This document shows positions 25,493 through 34,030 of a stretch of DNA of 64,000 nucleotides, piece after piece (the first letter of the stretch is position 1; each line of letters starts with the position of its first letter). Made by a program: the position numbers and the translations under genes. A model generated the notes under the pieces. It was given only the letters and a program-made list of their open reading frames with translations. It ran no database searches and was not told the DNA's origin. This DNA is from an uncultured Poribacteria bacterium (GTDB taxonomy: Bacteria; Poribacteria; WGA-4E; WGA-3G): NCBI GenBank assembly GCA_951813545.1, contig OX638352.1, positions 868,001-932,000 on the forward strand, read 5' to 3'.

Positions 25493-26252
25493 CTCTATCC
25501 CTTTTGAGCAGCCCCCAAGTCGTCGCTGCTTTGTCCAAGGGCGATACACTTAAGACTTGCTCCATATCTTGCTGAATCTCATCTTCAGTTAGGACACGGT
25601 TATAGATAACGAATTCATCAAGTTTTCCGCCATAGGGCCACGGACCATCGAGGCGATTGCCGAACCAATGATCGTTTTGAGAAACAGGAATTTCGCCTTG
25701 CACTTTATAGGTATTGTCAAGTTTACCGTTGATATAAAGCCGAAGTTCCTTATCAAACTCGTAAACTGCGGCAACGTGCGACCACTTATCGTTCGGGATC
25801 TCGTTCTTTGCGCTGTTCCATGTTCGTCCGCCAGCACCGGGGCATCCCATCCACACGGAGGGTCTACCTTGATGGATACTCAGATAATACGTGTGGGGTC
25901 CCGCCTGCCCGCGGACATTACGATAATCGCCGACACTCTCCGGGTATACCCATACCTCCATCGTCAAATTCTTGGTAATCGCCAGACTATCAGACGCTTC
26001 GGCGGCGACGACACCTTTCTGAATTTGCTCATTAAAAAACACCCCCGAATTGATCTTTCCGTCTTTCTCCCATTTGGCATCGCCTTCGAGTGTGCCATGG
26101 TTTCCCTTGCCGCTCAGGTCTTCGACCTCTTTTCCCTTTCCAGCATCGAACGAGTAGTAAAGGACCATTGCGTCATCTTCAATCGCCTCACTCACGACGG
26201 GAAATGTGAAAATGAATGCAGCACTCAGAATATAGGAAACTATCCGTCTCAT
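25482..26252 (-). CDS. Secreted LamG (concanavalin A-like) domain protein
   Basis: The 256 residues have a signal peptide (MRRIVSYILSAAFIFTFPVV) and a single LamG/Laminin-G-3 domain: YYSFDAGKGKEVEDLSGKGN, ITKNLTMEVWVYPES, WSHVAAVYEFDKELRLYINGKL and GGKLDEFVIYNRVLTEDEIQ. It ends SPLDKAATTWGLLKRD, a tail that recurs in the LamG protein at 46953-47729 (SKGKLAITWAALKQD). This looks like a conserved sorting or secretion tail of this lineage. Role: extracellular binding, probably glycan. The downstream MBL-like gene overlaps. Confidence 0.87.
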   Translation of the reverse strand: MRRIVSYILSAAFIFTFPVVSEAIEDDAMVLYYSFDAGKGKEVEDLSGKGNHGTLEGDAKWEKDGKINSGVFFNEQIQKGVVAAEASDSLAITKNLTMEVWVYPESVGDYRNVRGQAGPHTYYLSIHQGRPSVWMGCPGAGGRTWNSAKNEIPNDKWSHVAAVYEFDKELRLYINGKLDNTYKVQGEIPVSQNDHWFGNRLDGPWPYGGKLDEFVIYNRVLTEDEIQQDMEQVLSVSPLDKAATTWGLLKRDRDVD

Positions 26253-26266
26253 TTCATGCCTCCATA

Positions 26267-26656
26267 TTAAGATGTCGGCTCAAACGCCTGGAGAAACGTT
26301 GAGTCGGTGTCAATGTTGATTTTATAGATTTTCCGCCGCGCGACACAAGGAATAGGTGGCTCTATGCACCGCACATTTGAGAGTTCCCAACAGACATAGT
26401 TAGGGATCCACTCTACGCCTTGTGATTCCGCTTCTTCAGGTGTCCATTCGTGAACGCCTATAATGTCCACGACGGCGCGTGCCAGTCCATTTGGGTCTTC
26501 CTGTCCGTCTTCGGTCAAGTAAATCTCATTCTCTACCAGCACGAGATTGAGAAAGGGAGTCTCCGGTGGTAGCCAACGTCGTATCTCGACGACCTTCTTA
26601 CCCGCGAGAATGTTCTGGACAGAGGGTGAAACTATGGACAGTGCGTCAACTATCAA
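26267..26656 (-). CDS. ASCH-domain protein
   Basis: About 129 residues. SIVSPSVQNILAGKKVVEIR, then ARAVVDIIGVHEWTPEEAES, CWELSNVRCIEPPIPCVARR follow the ASCH pattern (i...f...I..G.KtvE.R, conserved Trp and aromatic residues in the PUA-like barrel), which binds RNA or modified bases. The start codon appears to be TTG 26656 or an adjacent ATT; the frame is closed by a stop two codons before. It lies directly behind the ABM gene, likely the same transcript. Confidence 0.75.
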   Translation of the reverse strand: MIVDALSIVSPSVQNILAGKKVVEIRRWLPPETPFLNLVLVENEIYLTEDGQEDPNGLARAVVDIIGVHEWTPEEAESQGVEWIPNYVCWELSNVRCIEPPIPCVARRKIYKINIDTDSTFLQAFEPTS

Positions 26657-26662
26657 AATCGG

Positions 26663-26983
26663 TTACTTCCAAGCGTCGTCTGGGGGATAAATATTGGAAC
26701 TTCCGCTGCCTGCGCCTTTAAAATCGCTCTCAGCGAACCAGTCTTTGACGGTATCCCGCCATTTGATGAAGTGTGGTGCTTTCAGATGCTCTTGGAACGC
26801 TGCTTCATCCGTATAAACCTCGTAGAGCCAAATCCGATTCGGATCGGCACCGTCTTGAATTATATCAAATCTTAGACAGCCGGGTTCATCCGCGACAGAG
26901 CCTTTTGCATCGTCTATCATGGCTTCAATGAAGGCATCTCTGTGCCCCTCTTTAATCTGAATCGGTGCGATGATAACAAACAT
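26663..26983 (-). CDS. Antibiotic biosynthesis monooxygenase (ABM) domain protein
   Basis: Starting at ATG 26983, where GGAGG sits at the right distance, the protein is 106 residues: MFVIIAPIQIKEGHRDAFIE, DEPGCLRFDIIQD, RIWLYEVYTDEAAFQEHLKA PHF (split), all typical of the ABM ferredoxin-like dimer (YgiN-like). A 33-codon upstream extension looks non-native. ABM proteins act on quinones or as heme-degrading or small oxygenase enzymes; some are only signal-like. Function here not specified by context. Confidence 0.87.
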   Translation of the reverse strand: MFVIIAPIQIKEGHRDAFIEAMIDDAKGSVADEPGCLRFDIIQDGADPNRIWLYEVYTDEAAFQEHLKAPHFIKWRDTVKDWFAESDFKGAGSGSSNIYPPDDAWK

Positions 26984-27102
26984 ACTTTTCCTCCAACAAG
27001 TTTTCAAATGGGAATTTTTTCTGGTTTCGGTGTGCTGACACCGAACTGACATTAGCCTATCATAATTGAGAGCAGATGTCAATTGATTGGTTTTCAGTGG
27101 TC

Positions 27103-27149
27103 AGTCTGAATCGCGGATTTTCACAGATTACACGGATTACGCGGATTAT
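27103..27149. repeat. ATCCGCG/ATCCGTG repeat, reverse copy
   Basis: GTCTGAATCGCGGATTTTCA continues CAGATTACACGGATTACGCG with a last ATTATGG. It is the reverse of the 2431-2479 repeat. The 180-bp gap between the ABM gene and the next coding region contains only this. Confidence 0.55.
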
Positions 27150-27180
27150 GGAAGAAATCGTTTCCTACAGCAGAGAAATC

Positions 27181-28257
27181 CTATGCTGATGCGACTGTTA
27201 AGGCGTTCAACTTATCCGCATCCAATTCAACACCGAGTCCCGGTCGTTCAGGTGGATAGAGGTGGCTGGCTTCTGCTCGGATGCGCTCCTTTGCTGGTGA
27301 TGCTGTATAGAGGACGGGTCCCATCGGATCGCACGGTAGGCTGAGGTTCGGCATTGAAACACCGACGTGGATTTGTGCGGCTGTTCCAAGCGTAGATTCC
27401 TGATCCGTGCCAATCAGGCATTCGAGTCCAGCTGCTTCTGCCAACGCAAACAGACGGGGGATATGGGTTGGACCTCCGGCTACACACGCTACATTGAAAA
27501 TGGTGCAAGCACGGCGTTCGGCTGCCGCATACCCATATTCTAAACTACTGATGTGCAGACTCACAGGTAAATCCATACGCTTGGTGAACTCCGCACACAC
27601 TTGCAGGTCTCGTGAGGGTTGCTCAAAATGGTAGGGGGCATGATGGCGCAGGACATCCGCATAACGCAGGGCGGTCTCCGAGTCGCTGAATCGACCGGAG
27701 AAATCAATTTGTTTGAGCTTGATCTGCTCGCCAAACCTCGACTTCATCTCGGTCAGGAATTGATCGTCCAACGCGCTGTCGCCCGACACGTAGTAGCGGA
27801 AAAGATGGTGTCCGAGATCTATCAACCGTTGCAGATAACCCGCGGTCTTTTCAAAATCCTCCTTTACCTGCCATCCGAAGATTGGGTAGCAGCAATAGAC
27901 GCTGTCACGCATCTTGCCGCCGAGCATTTGGTAAGCCGGTACGCCTTGGACCTTGCCGTTCAGGTCATAAAGCGCAAGATCAATAGCGGAAGCGAGGTGT
28001 AGATTGCTAACCGTGCTACCGAAATTTTGTGCGCGTAGGAACTCGTTGATCTCCGTAATACGGGTCGCATCACGTCCGATGAGTAAGTCGTTATAGCGTT
28101 TGGTTACTGCACTTAAATCATCTGCCTTGCTATCCGAGGCTTCGCCTAATCCGACGGGACCGTCGTCTACATGGACTTTGACGATAACATGCCCCGATAT
28201 GTGACCGTAATAACGCGGTGTCTCAATCTGGAATGTTTCAACCCTCGTGATTTTCAT
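27181..28257 (-). CDS. Enolase-superfamily (MR/MLE-like) protein, altered active site
   Basis: The 358 residues match mandelate racemase/muconate lactonising enzyme proteins: GHVIVKVHVDDGPVGLGEAS, AIDLALYDLNGKVQGVPAYQ, then LKQIDFSGRFSD (first metal Asp) and YHFEQPSRD (second ligand Glu). The usual KxK catalytic lysines before the first Asp are missing here: the place reads HHLFRYYVSGD, and the third ligand region is LHISSLEYG. So it is either a divergent enzyme using other residues or inactive. ATG overlaps the methyltransferase stop (ATGA). Sugar-acid dehydration cannot be assumed. Confidence 0.82.
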   Translation of the reverse strand: MKITRVETFQIETPRYYGHISGHVIVKVHVDDGPVGLGEASDSKADDLSAVTKRYNDLLIGRDATRITEINEFLRAQNFGSTVSNLHLASAIDLALYDLNGKVQGVPAYQMLGGKMRDSVYCCYPIFGWQVKEDFEKTAGYLQRLIDLGHHLFRYYVSGDSALDDQFLTEMKSRFGEQIKLKQIDFSGRFSDSETALRYADVLRHHAPYHFEQPSRDLQVCAEFTKRMDLPVSLHISSLEYGYAAAERRACTIFNVACVAGGPTHIPRLFALAEAAGLECLIGTDQESTLGTAAQIHVGVSMPNLSLPCDPMGPVLYTASPAKERIRAEASHLYPPERPGLGVELDADKLNALTVASA

Positions 28258-29009
28258 TTCGTCCCCCGAAAGTCAAGAACGGCTTCGTAGTGTTTGGTTA
28301 CTTGACCGTCGTACTTCGTCTCAATAAGATTGGTAATCCCTTCAAACAGCAGATTTCTATTCTCGTCCGGTAACGCGATGTGATCCGAATAGGTGTTTAG
28401 GAGTTTGATGTATTGCTCAGGTGAATATGTTTGTGTCCATGGATATACGCGTTTGATTGGATCCTGAAAGGCTTCCACACCGGGAAAGTTCGTAGCATGC
28501 GTAAGGCGATTCGTGGTCATCGGAGCGTAGTATTTATCGTAGAGGCTTTGGCTTTCTGCGAAAAATCCTTCCTCCTTCCTCACATGCTGGTTGGAGAAGA
28601 TGGCGAGGGAACCATTTGATCTGAGAACCTCGGACGCTCGCAGGTATCTTACCTTTGGGTCTACCCAATGAAAGGCAGTCGCTGAGATAATCAGATCAAA
28701 CGTCCCTTCCGGTTCCCATTCTTCAAACGCTTGTTGGATAAACGAAACATTTGGATATTTTCTCAACCTTTCCCGCGCAACAGCAATCAACTCTGCACCA
28801 ATATCCAGACAGACTAATTCGTACCCGCGTTCTGCAAAAGGTTGGGTTGCTTTTCCGGTACCGCATCCGACTTCAAGGATTCTACTGTGGTCTTCAAGAT
28901 CAGAAAGGTTTATGACATCTTGGATTAACTTCTCAGGGTATCCGGGTCGGACATCTTCATAGAGCGTTGCGGCGGTATTAAACGTGGTTTTGAGTTCGGT
29001 ACTTGACAT
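28254..29009 (-). CDS. Class I SAM-dependent methyltransferase
   Basis: The 251 residues carry RILEVGCGTGKATQPFAERG (motif I), LVCLDIGAELI (acidic strand 2), FDLIISATAFHWVDPKVRYL (motif IV region, FHW.d) and LRSNGSLAIFSNQHV. It resembles the Methyltransf_11/25 group and the paralogue at 10126-10920. The stop overlaps the start of the enolase-like gene, so the two are probably translated together. Acceptor unknown. Confidence 0.88.
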   Translation of the reverse strand: MSSTELKTTFNTAATLYEDVRPGYPEKLIQDVINLSDLEDHSRILEVGCGTGKATQPFAERGYELVCLDIGAELIAVARERLRKYPNVSFIQQAFEEWEPEGTFDLIISATAFHWVDPKVRYLRASEVLRSNGSLAIFSNQHVRKEEGFFAESQSLYDKYYAPMTTNRLTHATNFPGVEAFQDPIKRVYPWTQTYSPEQYIKLLNTYSDHIALPDENRNLLFEGITNLIETKYDGQVTKHYEAVLDFRGTK

Positions 29010-29067
29010 AATAGATTTTATGGATTAAACACCTTTAACCGCAAGAAAGGGTCTGTAGCGATTTGCT

Positions 29068-29835
29068 CTACGCCAATTTGCCGCGTAGCAGGGGGTGGTC
29101 TTTCATCACCTCACCATCGCGATTTTGCGTACCGGATGGCATATAATGAAGAGCCAGTGCCCGACGGTCTCGGGGTGAACGATTGGGGTTCGTTTGGTGG
29201 AGTGTCATGCAGTGATGGACCATCACGCATCCGGCTTTAACTGGCACGGGTACAGCACGATCTACATCAGCATCTACCTGCAACAACGCGGGCAATTTAC
29301 CTTTTTCTGACTCAGCACGTCCGTGCGATGCCAATCCTTCCAAATAACTGCCGGGGATAACGTTCATACAACCGTTCTCTTCGTCGGCATCATCAAGAGC
29401 TAACCAAATACTCACAAGGTTGGGCGGGACACACTGCCAATAGGCGTTGTCCTGATGCCAATACACTTCGCCGCCGTGATAGGCGGGTTTGTAGAGTGCC
29501 TGATCATGAAACAGCTGGATATCGGATCCGATTAAACTCTCGACGATATCTAACAGTGGTTCGTGGTAGAGTAACTTCCGATATTCCTCATCGATCCGCC
29601 ACATCTCCATAATCTGTAACATTTCTTCTTCACGATCCGCGTCTTCATCGCTTTCCGAGTCCCCGATGACTGCGAGGTTCCGCAACCCTTCGCCGATTGT
29701 GCCGCGTCTCTGTGAAAATTGGGCATCGTAATGTTCGCGTAGCACGGTAAGGTGTTCGTCATCAATGACGCGTCCATCGATTTTGAGATAGCCTTCCTGT
29801 CTAAATTGTTCGACCTCTTGGGGCATAAGTTTCAT
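29068..29835 (-). CDS. Phytanoyl-CoA dioxygenase (PhyH)-family protein
   Basis: The 255 residues include EQFRQEGYLKIDGRVI at the start, WHQDNAYWQ (HxD iron site), WLALDDADEENGCMNVIPGS (jelly roll with G.l.viPGSH), and CMTLHQTNPNRSPRDRRALA with the distal iron His and the 2-oxoglutarate Arg. This is a 2-oxoglutarate/Fe(II) dioxygenase; PhyH-like proteins are strongly expanded in Poribacteria-type genomes. Substrate unknown. Its ATG 29835 lies next to the zinc-ribbon membrane gene. Confidence 0.9.
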   Translation of the reverse strand: MKLMPQEVEQFRQEGYLKIDGRVIDDEHLTVLREHYDAQFSQRRGTIGEGLRNLAVIGDSESDEDADREEEMLQIMEMWRIDEEYRKLLYHEPLLDIVESLIGSDIQLFHDQALYKPAYHGGEVYWHQDNAYWQCVPPNLVSIWLALDDADEENGCMNVIPGSYLEGLASHGRAESEKGKLPALLQVDADVDRAVPVPVKAGCVMVHHCMTLHQTNPNRSPRDRRALALHYMPSGTQNRDGEVMKDHPLLRGKLA

Positions 29836-29859
29836 AACACTGCTCCTTATAGTGGATTT

Positions 29860-30534
29860 TTAATCGGATTCATGTCCGTCTGCCTTTTTCCCTTTTCGAT
29901 TCATCCAACGAGGCATCCATAAGCAGCCGCACACAAAGCCTGGTACCAACCAAATTGGTAACGTAATAAACATCATTATCAAGTCCCATTCTCCGCCATT
30001 CAAAACCTCCCATACTTGTGGAATAACCTCCATAATCACCCATATAAGTCCACCGAAAAAGAAGATACCTCTTAAAAACCAATTTATGTCTCTTGCTTGA
30101 GTCAAGGGGCCTTCAAGAACACTCGCCAATCTCTTTTTTTCTTTCTCAAGCCATCTTTGGCGGAAGAACCGCGCTGGGAAATACCACAACGGGAAAGTAA
30201 TCGCCAATACGGCGAGACTAAAAATGTTCCATAGACAGGGAATTACTTGATGGCAACTTGGACAAACAAGGCCGAACCAATGTCCAAAGGTATTTCGCTT
30301 TCCCCACAAACGGTTGTCATTCAGCGTTTCACAGTGCGGGCAGGGAATGTAACAACGTTCCAACAAAGATTTATCACTCTCTTTGTCAATCAGCGAGACT
30401 TTGGGTTGTCGTTGTCCCAAAATTAGTTCGTTGAACATCAGTCCTGGATTTAATACCCAGTGTAAGACAATGGGGTGAGGTAGTGCCCATATTTTGAATC
30501 TGCTTTTGTCGTATTGCATCGGGTTTATCTCCAT
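29860..30534 (-). CDS. Membrane protein with CxxC zinc ribbon, paralogue 1
   Basis: The 224 residues are nearly the same as those at 30888-31559. Parts: MEINPMQYDKSRFKIW, IVLHWVLNPGLMFNELILGQ, a cytoplasmic zinc ribbon CYIPCPHCETLND with later LVCPSCHQVIPCLWN, then two or three membrane segments (NIFSLAVLAITFPLWYFPAR; FLRGIFFFGGLIWVIMEVI; WDLIMMFITLPIWLVPGFV). The role is not known; ribbon-plus-TM proteins often scaffold. No signal peptide. The C-terminal RKGKKADGHESD is hydrophilic. Confidence 0.8.
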   Translation of the reverse strand: MEINPMQYDKSRFKIWALPHPIVLHWVLNPGLMFNELILGQRQPKVSLIDKESDKSLLERCYIPCPHCETLNDNRLWGKRNTFGHWFGLVCPSCHQVIPCLWNIFSLAVLAITFPLWYFPARFFRQRWLEKEKKRLASVLEGPLTQARDINWFLRGIFFFGGLIWVIMEVIPQVWEVLNGGEWDLIMMFITLPIWLVPGFVCGCLWMPRWMNRKGKKADGHESD

Positions 30535-30591
30535 GCCAAACGGTTGTTCTGCTCAAAAGACGTCATACATTTTAGTTCTGGCTTCAGGACA

Positions 30592-30829
30592 GTAGGTTGG
30601 GTTGAACGGAACTCAAAAGACTGATGTGTTCCCCAAATACCTCCCAAATCCAGCCTATCGTCGCATGGAATCAAGAACGCAGTGAAACCCAACTTCATAC
30701 CCTCAGCGTCTTGGTAGCCACAAAAATGTTGGGTTTCACGCGGTTTTTGTTTGATGTAACATCTATGGAGCCGATTGATTTTTCGATTGTTTTTCAGGTT
30801 TTGGTGGCATCCGTTCAACCCAACCTACT
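30592..30829. repeat. GTAGGTTGGGTTGAACGG-ended repeat, copy 2 (family B)
   Basis: GTAGGTTGGGTTGAACGGA (30592) pairs with TCCGTTCAACCCAACCTAC at the right end, perfect 19-bp inverted termini. It includes GTGAAACCCAACTTC and ATGTTGGGTTTCACG as an internal pair. It has inserted between the two zinc-ribbon genes and directly abuts the remnant of a second PhyH 5' end, which it appears to have truncated. Copy 1 is at 4033-4258. Confidence 0.8.
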
Positions 30830-30862
30830 GAATTGTTCGACATCTTGGAACATAAATTTCAT
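30826..30862 (-). pseudogene. 5' remnant of a second PhyH gene
   Basis: From ATG 30862 the minus strand reads MKFMFQDVEQFSR, then enters the family B repeat; the intact PhyH reads MKLMPQEVEQFRQ. The bases just upstream also match (TCATAACATTACTCC versus TCATAACACTGCTCC). So the unit PhyH plus zinc-ribbon gene was duplicated, and the second PhyH was lost except for its first dozen codons. Confidence 0.7.
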
Positions 30863-30887
30863 AACATTACTCCATATAGTGGCTTCT

Positions 30888-31559
30888 TCAGTCCGATTCA
30901 TGGCCATCCGTCTTTTCCCCTTTTCGATTCATGAAAAAACGCATGAATAAACCCCACGCAAAGCCTCCTACCATCCAAATTGGCAAACTAACAAACATCA
31001 TCATCAAATCCCATTCTCCGCCATTTAGAACCTCCCGGATCTGCGGAATAACCCCGAGAATCACCCACATGAATCCGCCCCAATAGAGGGTACCGCTTAA
31101 AAGCCAATTTATGGACTTTGCTTGAATCAAGGGACGTTCAAGCACATTTGCCAACCTCTCTTTTTCTTTCTCAAGCCATCTTTGGCGGAAGAACCGCGCT
31201 GGGAGATACCACAGCGGGAAAGTAATCGCCAATACGGCGAGACTAAAAATGTTCCATAGACAGGGAATTACTTGATGGCAACTTGGACAAACAAAGCCAA
31301 ACCAATGCCCAAAGGTATTTCGTTTTCCGCACAAACGGTTGTCATTCAGCGTTTCACAGTGCGGGCAGGGAATGTAACAACGTTCAAAAAAGGGTTTATC
31401 ACTCTCTTTGTCAATCAATGTGACTTTGGGGAGTCGTTGTCCCAAAATTAGTTCGTTGAACATCAGTCCTGGATTCAATACCCAGTGTAAGACAATGGGG
31501 TGAGGTAGTGCCCATATTTTGAATCTGTTTTTGTCGTATTGCATCGGGTTTATCTCCAT
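30888..31559 (-). CDS. Membrane protein with CxxC zinc ribbon, paralogue 2
   Basis: At 223 residues it is a near-copy of the 29860-30534 protein, with the same ribbon (CYIPCPHCETLNDN; FVCPSCHQVIPCLW) and the same topology. Differences cluster in the loop after the second membrane segment (LIQAKSINWLLSGTLYWGGF versus LTQARDINWFLRGIFFFGGL) and the tail (FMNRKGEKTDGHESD). It marks a tandem duplication whose second PhyH has been lost. Function unknown. Confidence 0.8.
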   Translation of the reverse strand: MEINPMQYDKNRFKIWALPHPIVLHWVLNPGLMFNELILGQRLPKVTLIDKESDKPFFERCYIPCPHCETLNDNRLCGKRNTFGHWFGFVCPSCHQVIPCLWNIFSLAVLAITFPLWYLPARFFRQRWLEKEKERLANVLERPLIQAKSINWLLSGTLYWGGFMWVILGVIPQIREVLNGGEWDLMMMFVSLPIWMVGGFAWGLFMRFFMNRKGEKTDGHESD

Positions 31560-31593
31560 GTCAAATGGTTGCTCTTCTCAAGAGACTTCAGTT

Positions 31594-33930
31594 TCAGTCC
31601 ACATCAGATTCCTCGAGAATCTTTTGATACGTCTGCGATGCTACGTTGTATGCTTTGCGAGCGGCATCGCGTTCCTCTTCTCGGATGCGATCAACCTTTT
31701 CGTTCCAGCAGACCTCCACTGCATCTAAGCACCATTGGGCACTTCTGCGACTTGCTCGGATCGGTTTACCGTCTACAATGACAAAAACCGGATTTGTATG
31801 GGAGGATGGGAAAATACGTAGGGCGACCCAGCTCGATCTGTCAATGGATGCCTCAAATTGAACGGTGACGACTTCACCGTCAGCGACAATCTCCTGTGTT
31901 TCAACCGCCTGACCGTTGACAATGAGTTCAACAGGCACCTTTTGACTTTCCGCAATGCGCGCACGCTCAACGTCCCAATACGGCTGCTGATCCAAAGCGC
32001 GATTCTTTATCTCAAGATTAGGCGTTTCGTCAAGTCGTGCAGCGACGCGAGCCGTGATTGTTGCTTTACTGGGTGCTTCCAAATCCAACTGGCTAATCTC
32101 TCCAGTTGCCGTCTCCTCTCCAACCGGTACGCCACCCACAGTGAAGTCTAACAGGTGACTTTTACCATCTCCGACATAAGAACGACCGTCTTTCAATCCT
32201 GCCACCCATGCGTCGAAATCAAGGGCACCGGCGGGCATTTTCACATAGATACGACCTAACCCGACGCGCTCGCCGTAAATGCAAGGGAAATCTGTCTCGC
32301 CACTGATTCGCGTGCGGAAACCACAATTCAGCGTGTGATACCAGATATTTAGTTCCCAAACAGCGGGTGTGTCCACTGTGGATATGAAATCAACAGCGTC
32401 GTGAACGACGTCCACGATATACTCGTTTGCACCGATGCCATCGAAAGGCGGCATGTTGTAATTGGGGAGTTCGTCGCCATCCACTTTCAAACCCCAACCG
32501 CTGTGGCTGAAGCCTGTCACCGCGCCTTGTTCCTTCGCCCACTGAAGGACAGGGAGATCCCAACTGGGCCACTCCTCAATGCGCTCGGTACCACTGTAGT
32601 CATCTTCAGTGAGTGCCAATAACGAGAGATGCCCAGCATGCGAGGACGGGAACCCTGAAACCTCCACATCGTATCGCATTACGTAATCATCGGTTGAGAG
32701 CTCGTGAACCTTGCCATTAAAAAACTGCTTCTGGAAATACCAGCAGGGACCCCACGAGAGCACACACCCTACATTGAGGTCCTCACCGAGAATGTGTCGC
32801 ATCATATCTTCAGGCGTAACACCCTCCGTGGGACTTTCGTAGTGTGAGCAACCCGCAGCGTGGACGTGATGATCGCCGGAACGCCAGCCTTCCGCTGCGA
32901 TATGGATCCATCTTTCGAGACGGAATGTCTCTTGATGCGTTTCGGTATTCGGGACAGTGATGGTTTGTGTCTTTATCTTATACTCTGGTCCGCGTGTATA
33001 TTCGACAGTATACTCACCCGACGGCAAGAGAACGGATTCGCCACTGTGCCGATAGATTTGGTTGTGAAAGAAGAAATCGGGTGCCAAGCGTCGCCCGCGC
33101 GATGGATACACGCGGTTCAATTCGTCTCGAATGATAAAACCCGCGGTTGTCGGTTTTCCGTCGAAGTCCAATACTTCCAAGGTTACGTTCACCGCTGGTA
33201 CACAATTGAATAGGATCGGCACTTCACTGCGGAATCCGATGTCCTGTGTTCCTTGCCCGACGTTGAAACCGAGCATCGCCTCTCGCTTCCCTGCATCGCG
33301 GCTGTAGAGTTGAACGATACGATACTCCAATTCCAATCCGGACAGACCGGCTTTCAAGGGTGGATTGGCATAGACTTCAACATCTAAAAACCGATGGGGA
33401 ACGTCGCTCTTAGGGACGGTTATCTCTGGGTCAGGACTTCCGCTGGAACGCTTATAGAGCGGCGCGGCATTTTCGCTTTCTGCGGCTAAAGGTGCCGTCA
33501 CGCCAGCCTCGTTGTGTACTTTCACTAAAAAGGTGCGCCACCCCTGTTGCATCAGTTCCTTATTGACCGGACCTTCCATAACCTTCACGCGGCTCTCAGG
33601 GTTGATATTGACACCAGCCAAACAGTGCGCATCAAGAATTTTTTGAATGTCAGCAACTGCTTGTTGATGGTCTTCGGAGATCAAGGCTTTCTTGATTGCC
33701 GAAAGGTCGTCCTCAGACAGAGGTGAACCGAGAGAGTCCAACGCCTGAATGAGTCGTTGGGTCGCTGACGCGAACGGTTGAAACTCCACTTCAGTGACGA
33801 GGCTCAATTCATCGGTGAACCCCACCGAAGTGAAAGTAAGGAGCAACATCCAACTGATAAGTATCAAGTAAAGCGGACTGCAGGCTCCTTTTTTTAGAAG
33901 AGTGTTGTATCGATTTGTTGTCCATCGCAT
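31594..33930 (-). CDS. Secreted CehA/McbA-like PHP-domain metallohydrolase
   Basis: The 778 residues begin with a signal segment (LYLILISWMLLLTFTSVGF), with ATG 33930 behind a strong AGGAGGAA. The first part is helical, then a carboxypeptidase-regulatory-like beta domain (FDGKPTTAGFIIRDELNRVY), then a PHP core: EGWRSGDHHVHAAGCSHYE, the HxH metal site, and later VTGFSHSGWG with the His. This is the CehA/McbA architecture. The typed members hydrolyse carbaryl-like esters, but here the substrate is unknown. Probably a periplasmic or surface enzyme. A terminal coiled tail (REEERDAARKAYNVASQTYQ) is unusual. Confidence 0.85.
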   Translation of the reverse strand: MRWTTNRYNTLLKKGACSPLYLILISWMLLLTFTSVGFTDELSLVTEVEFQPFASATQRLIQALDSLGSPLSEDDLSAIKKALISEDHQQAVADIQKILDAHCLAGVNINPESRVKVMEGPVNKELMQQGWRTFLVKVHNEAGVTAPLAAESENAAPLYKRSSGSPDPEITVPKSDVPHRFLDVEVYANPPLKAGLSGLELEYRIVQLYSRDAGKREAMLGFNVGQGTQDIGFRSEVPILFNCVPAVNVTLEVLDFDGKPTTAGFIIRDELNRVYPSRGRRLAPDFFFHNQIYRHSGESVLLPSGEYTVEYTRGPEYKIKTQTITVPNTETHQETFRLERWIHIAAEGWRSGDHHVHAAGCSHYESPTEGVTPEDMMRHILGEDLNVGCVLSWGPCWYFQKQFFNGKVHELSTDDYVMRYDVEVSGFPSSHAGHLSLLALTEDDYSGTERIEEWPSWDLPVLQWAKEQGAVTGFSHSGWGLKVDGDELPNYNMPPFDGIGANEYIVDVVHDAVDFISTVDTPAVWELNIWYHTLNCGFRTRISGETDFPCIYGERVGLGRIYVKMPAGALDFDAWVAGLKDGRSYVGDGKSHLLDFTVGGVPVGEETATGEISQLDLEAPSKATITARVAARLDETPNLEIKNRALDQQPYWDVERARIAESQKVPVELIVNGQAVETQEIVADGEVVTVQFEASIDRSSWVALRIFPSSHTNPVFVIVDGKPIRASRRSAQWCLDAVEVCWNEKVDRIREEERDAARKAYNVASQTYQKILEESDVD

Positions 33931-34030
33931 GTGGCATTCCTCCTAATTGCTGATTGGTTTCTATTACTAATGCCGTAGTCTATCATAATATGGGACGGAT
34001 GTCAAGTTCACAGTTGTCTGAATCAAAATT

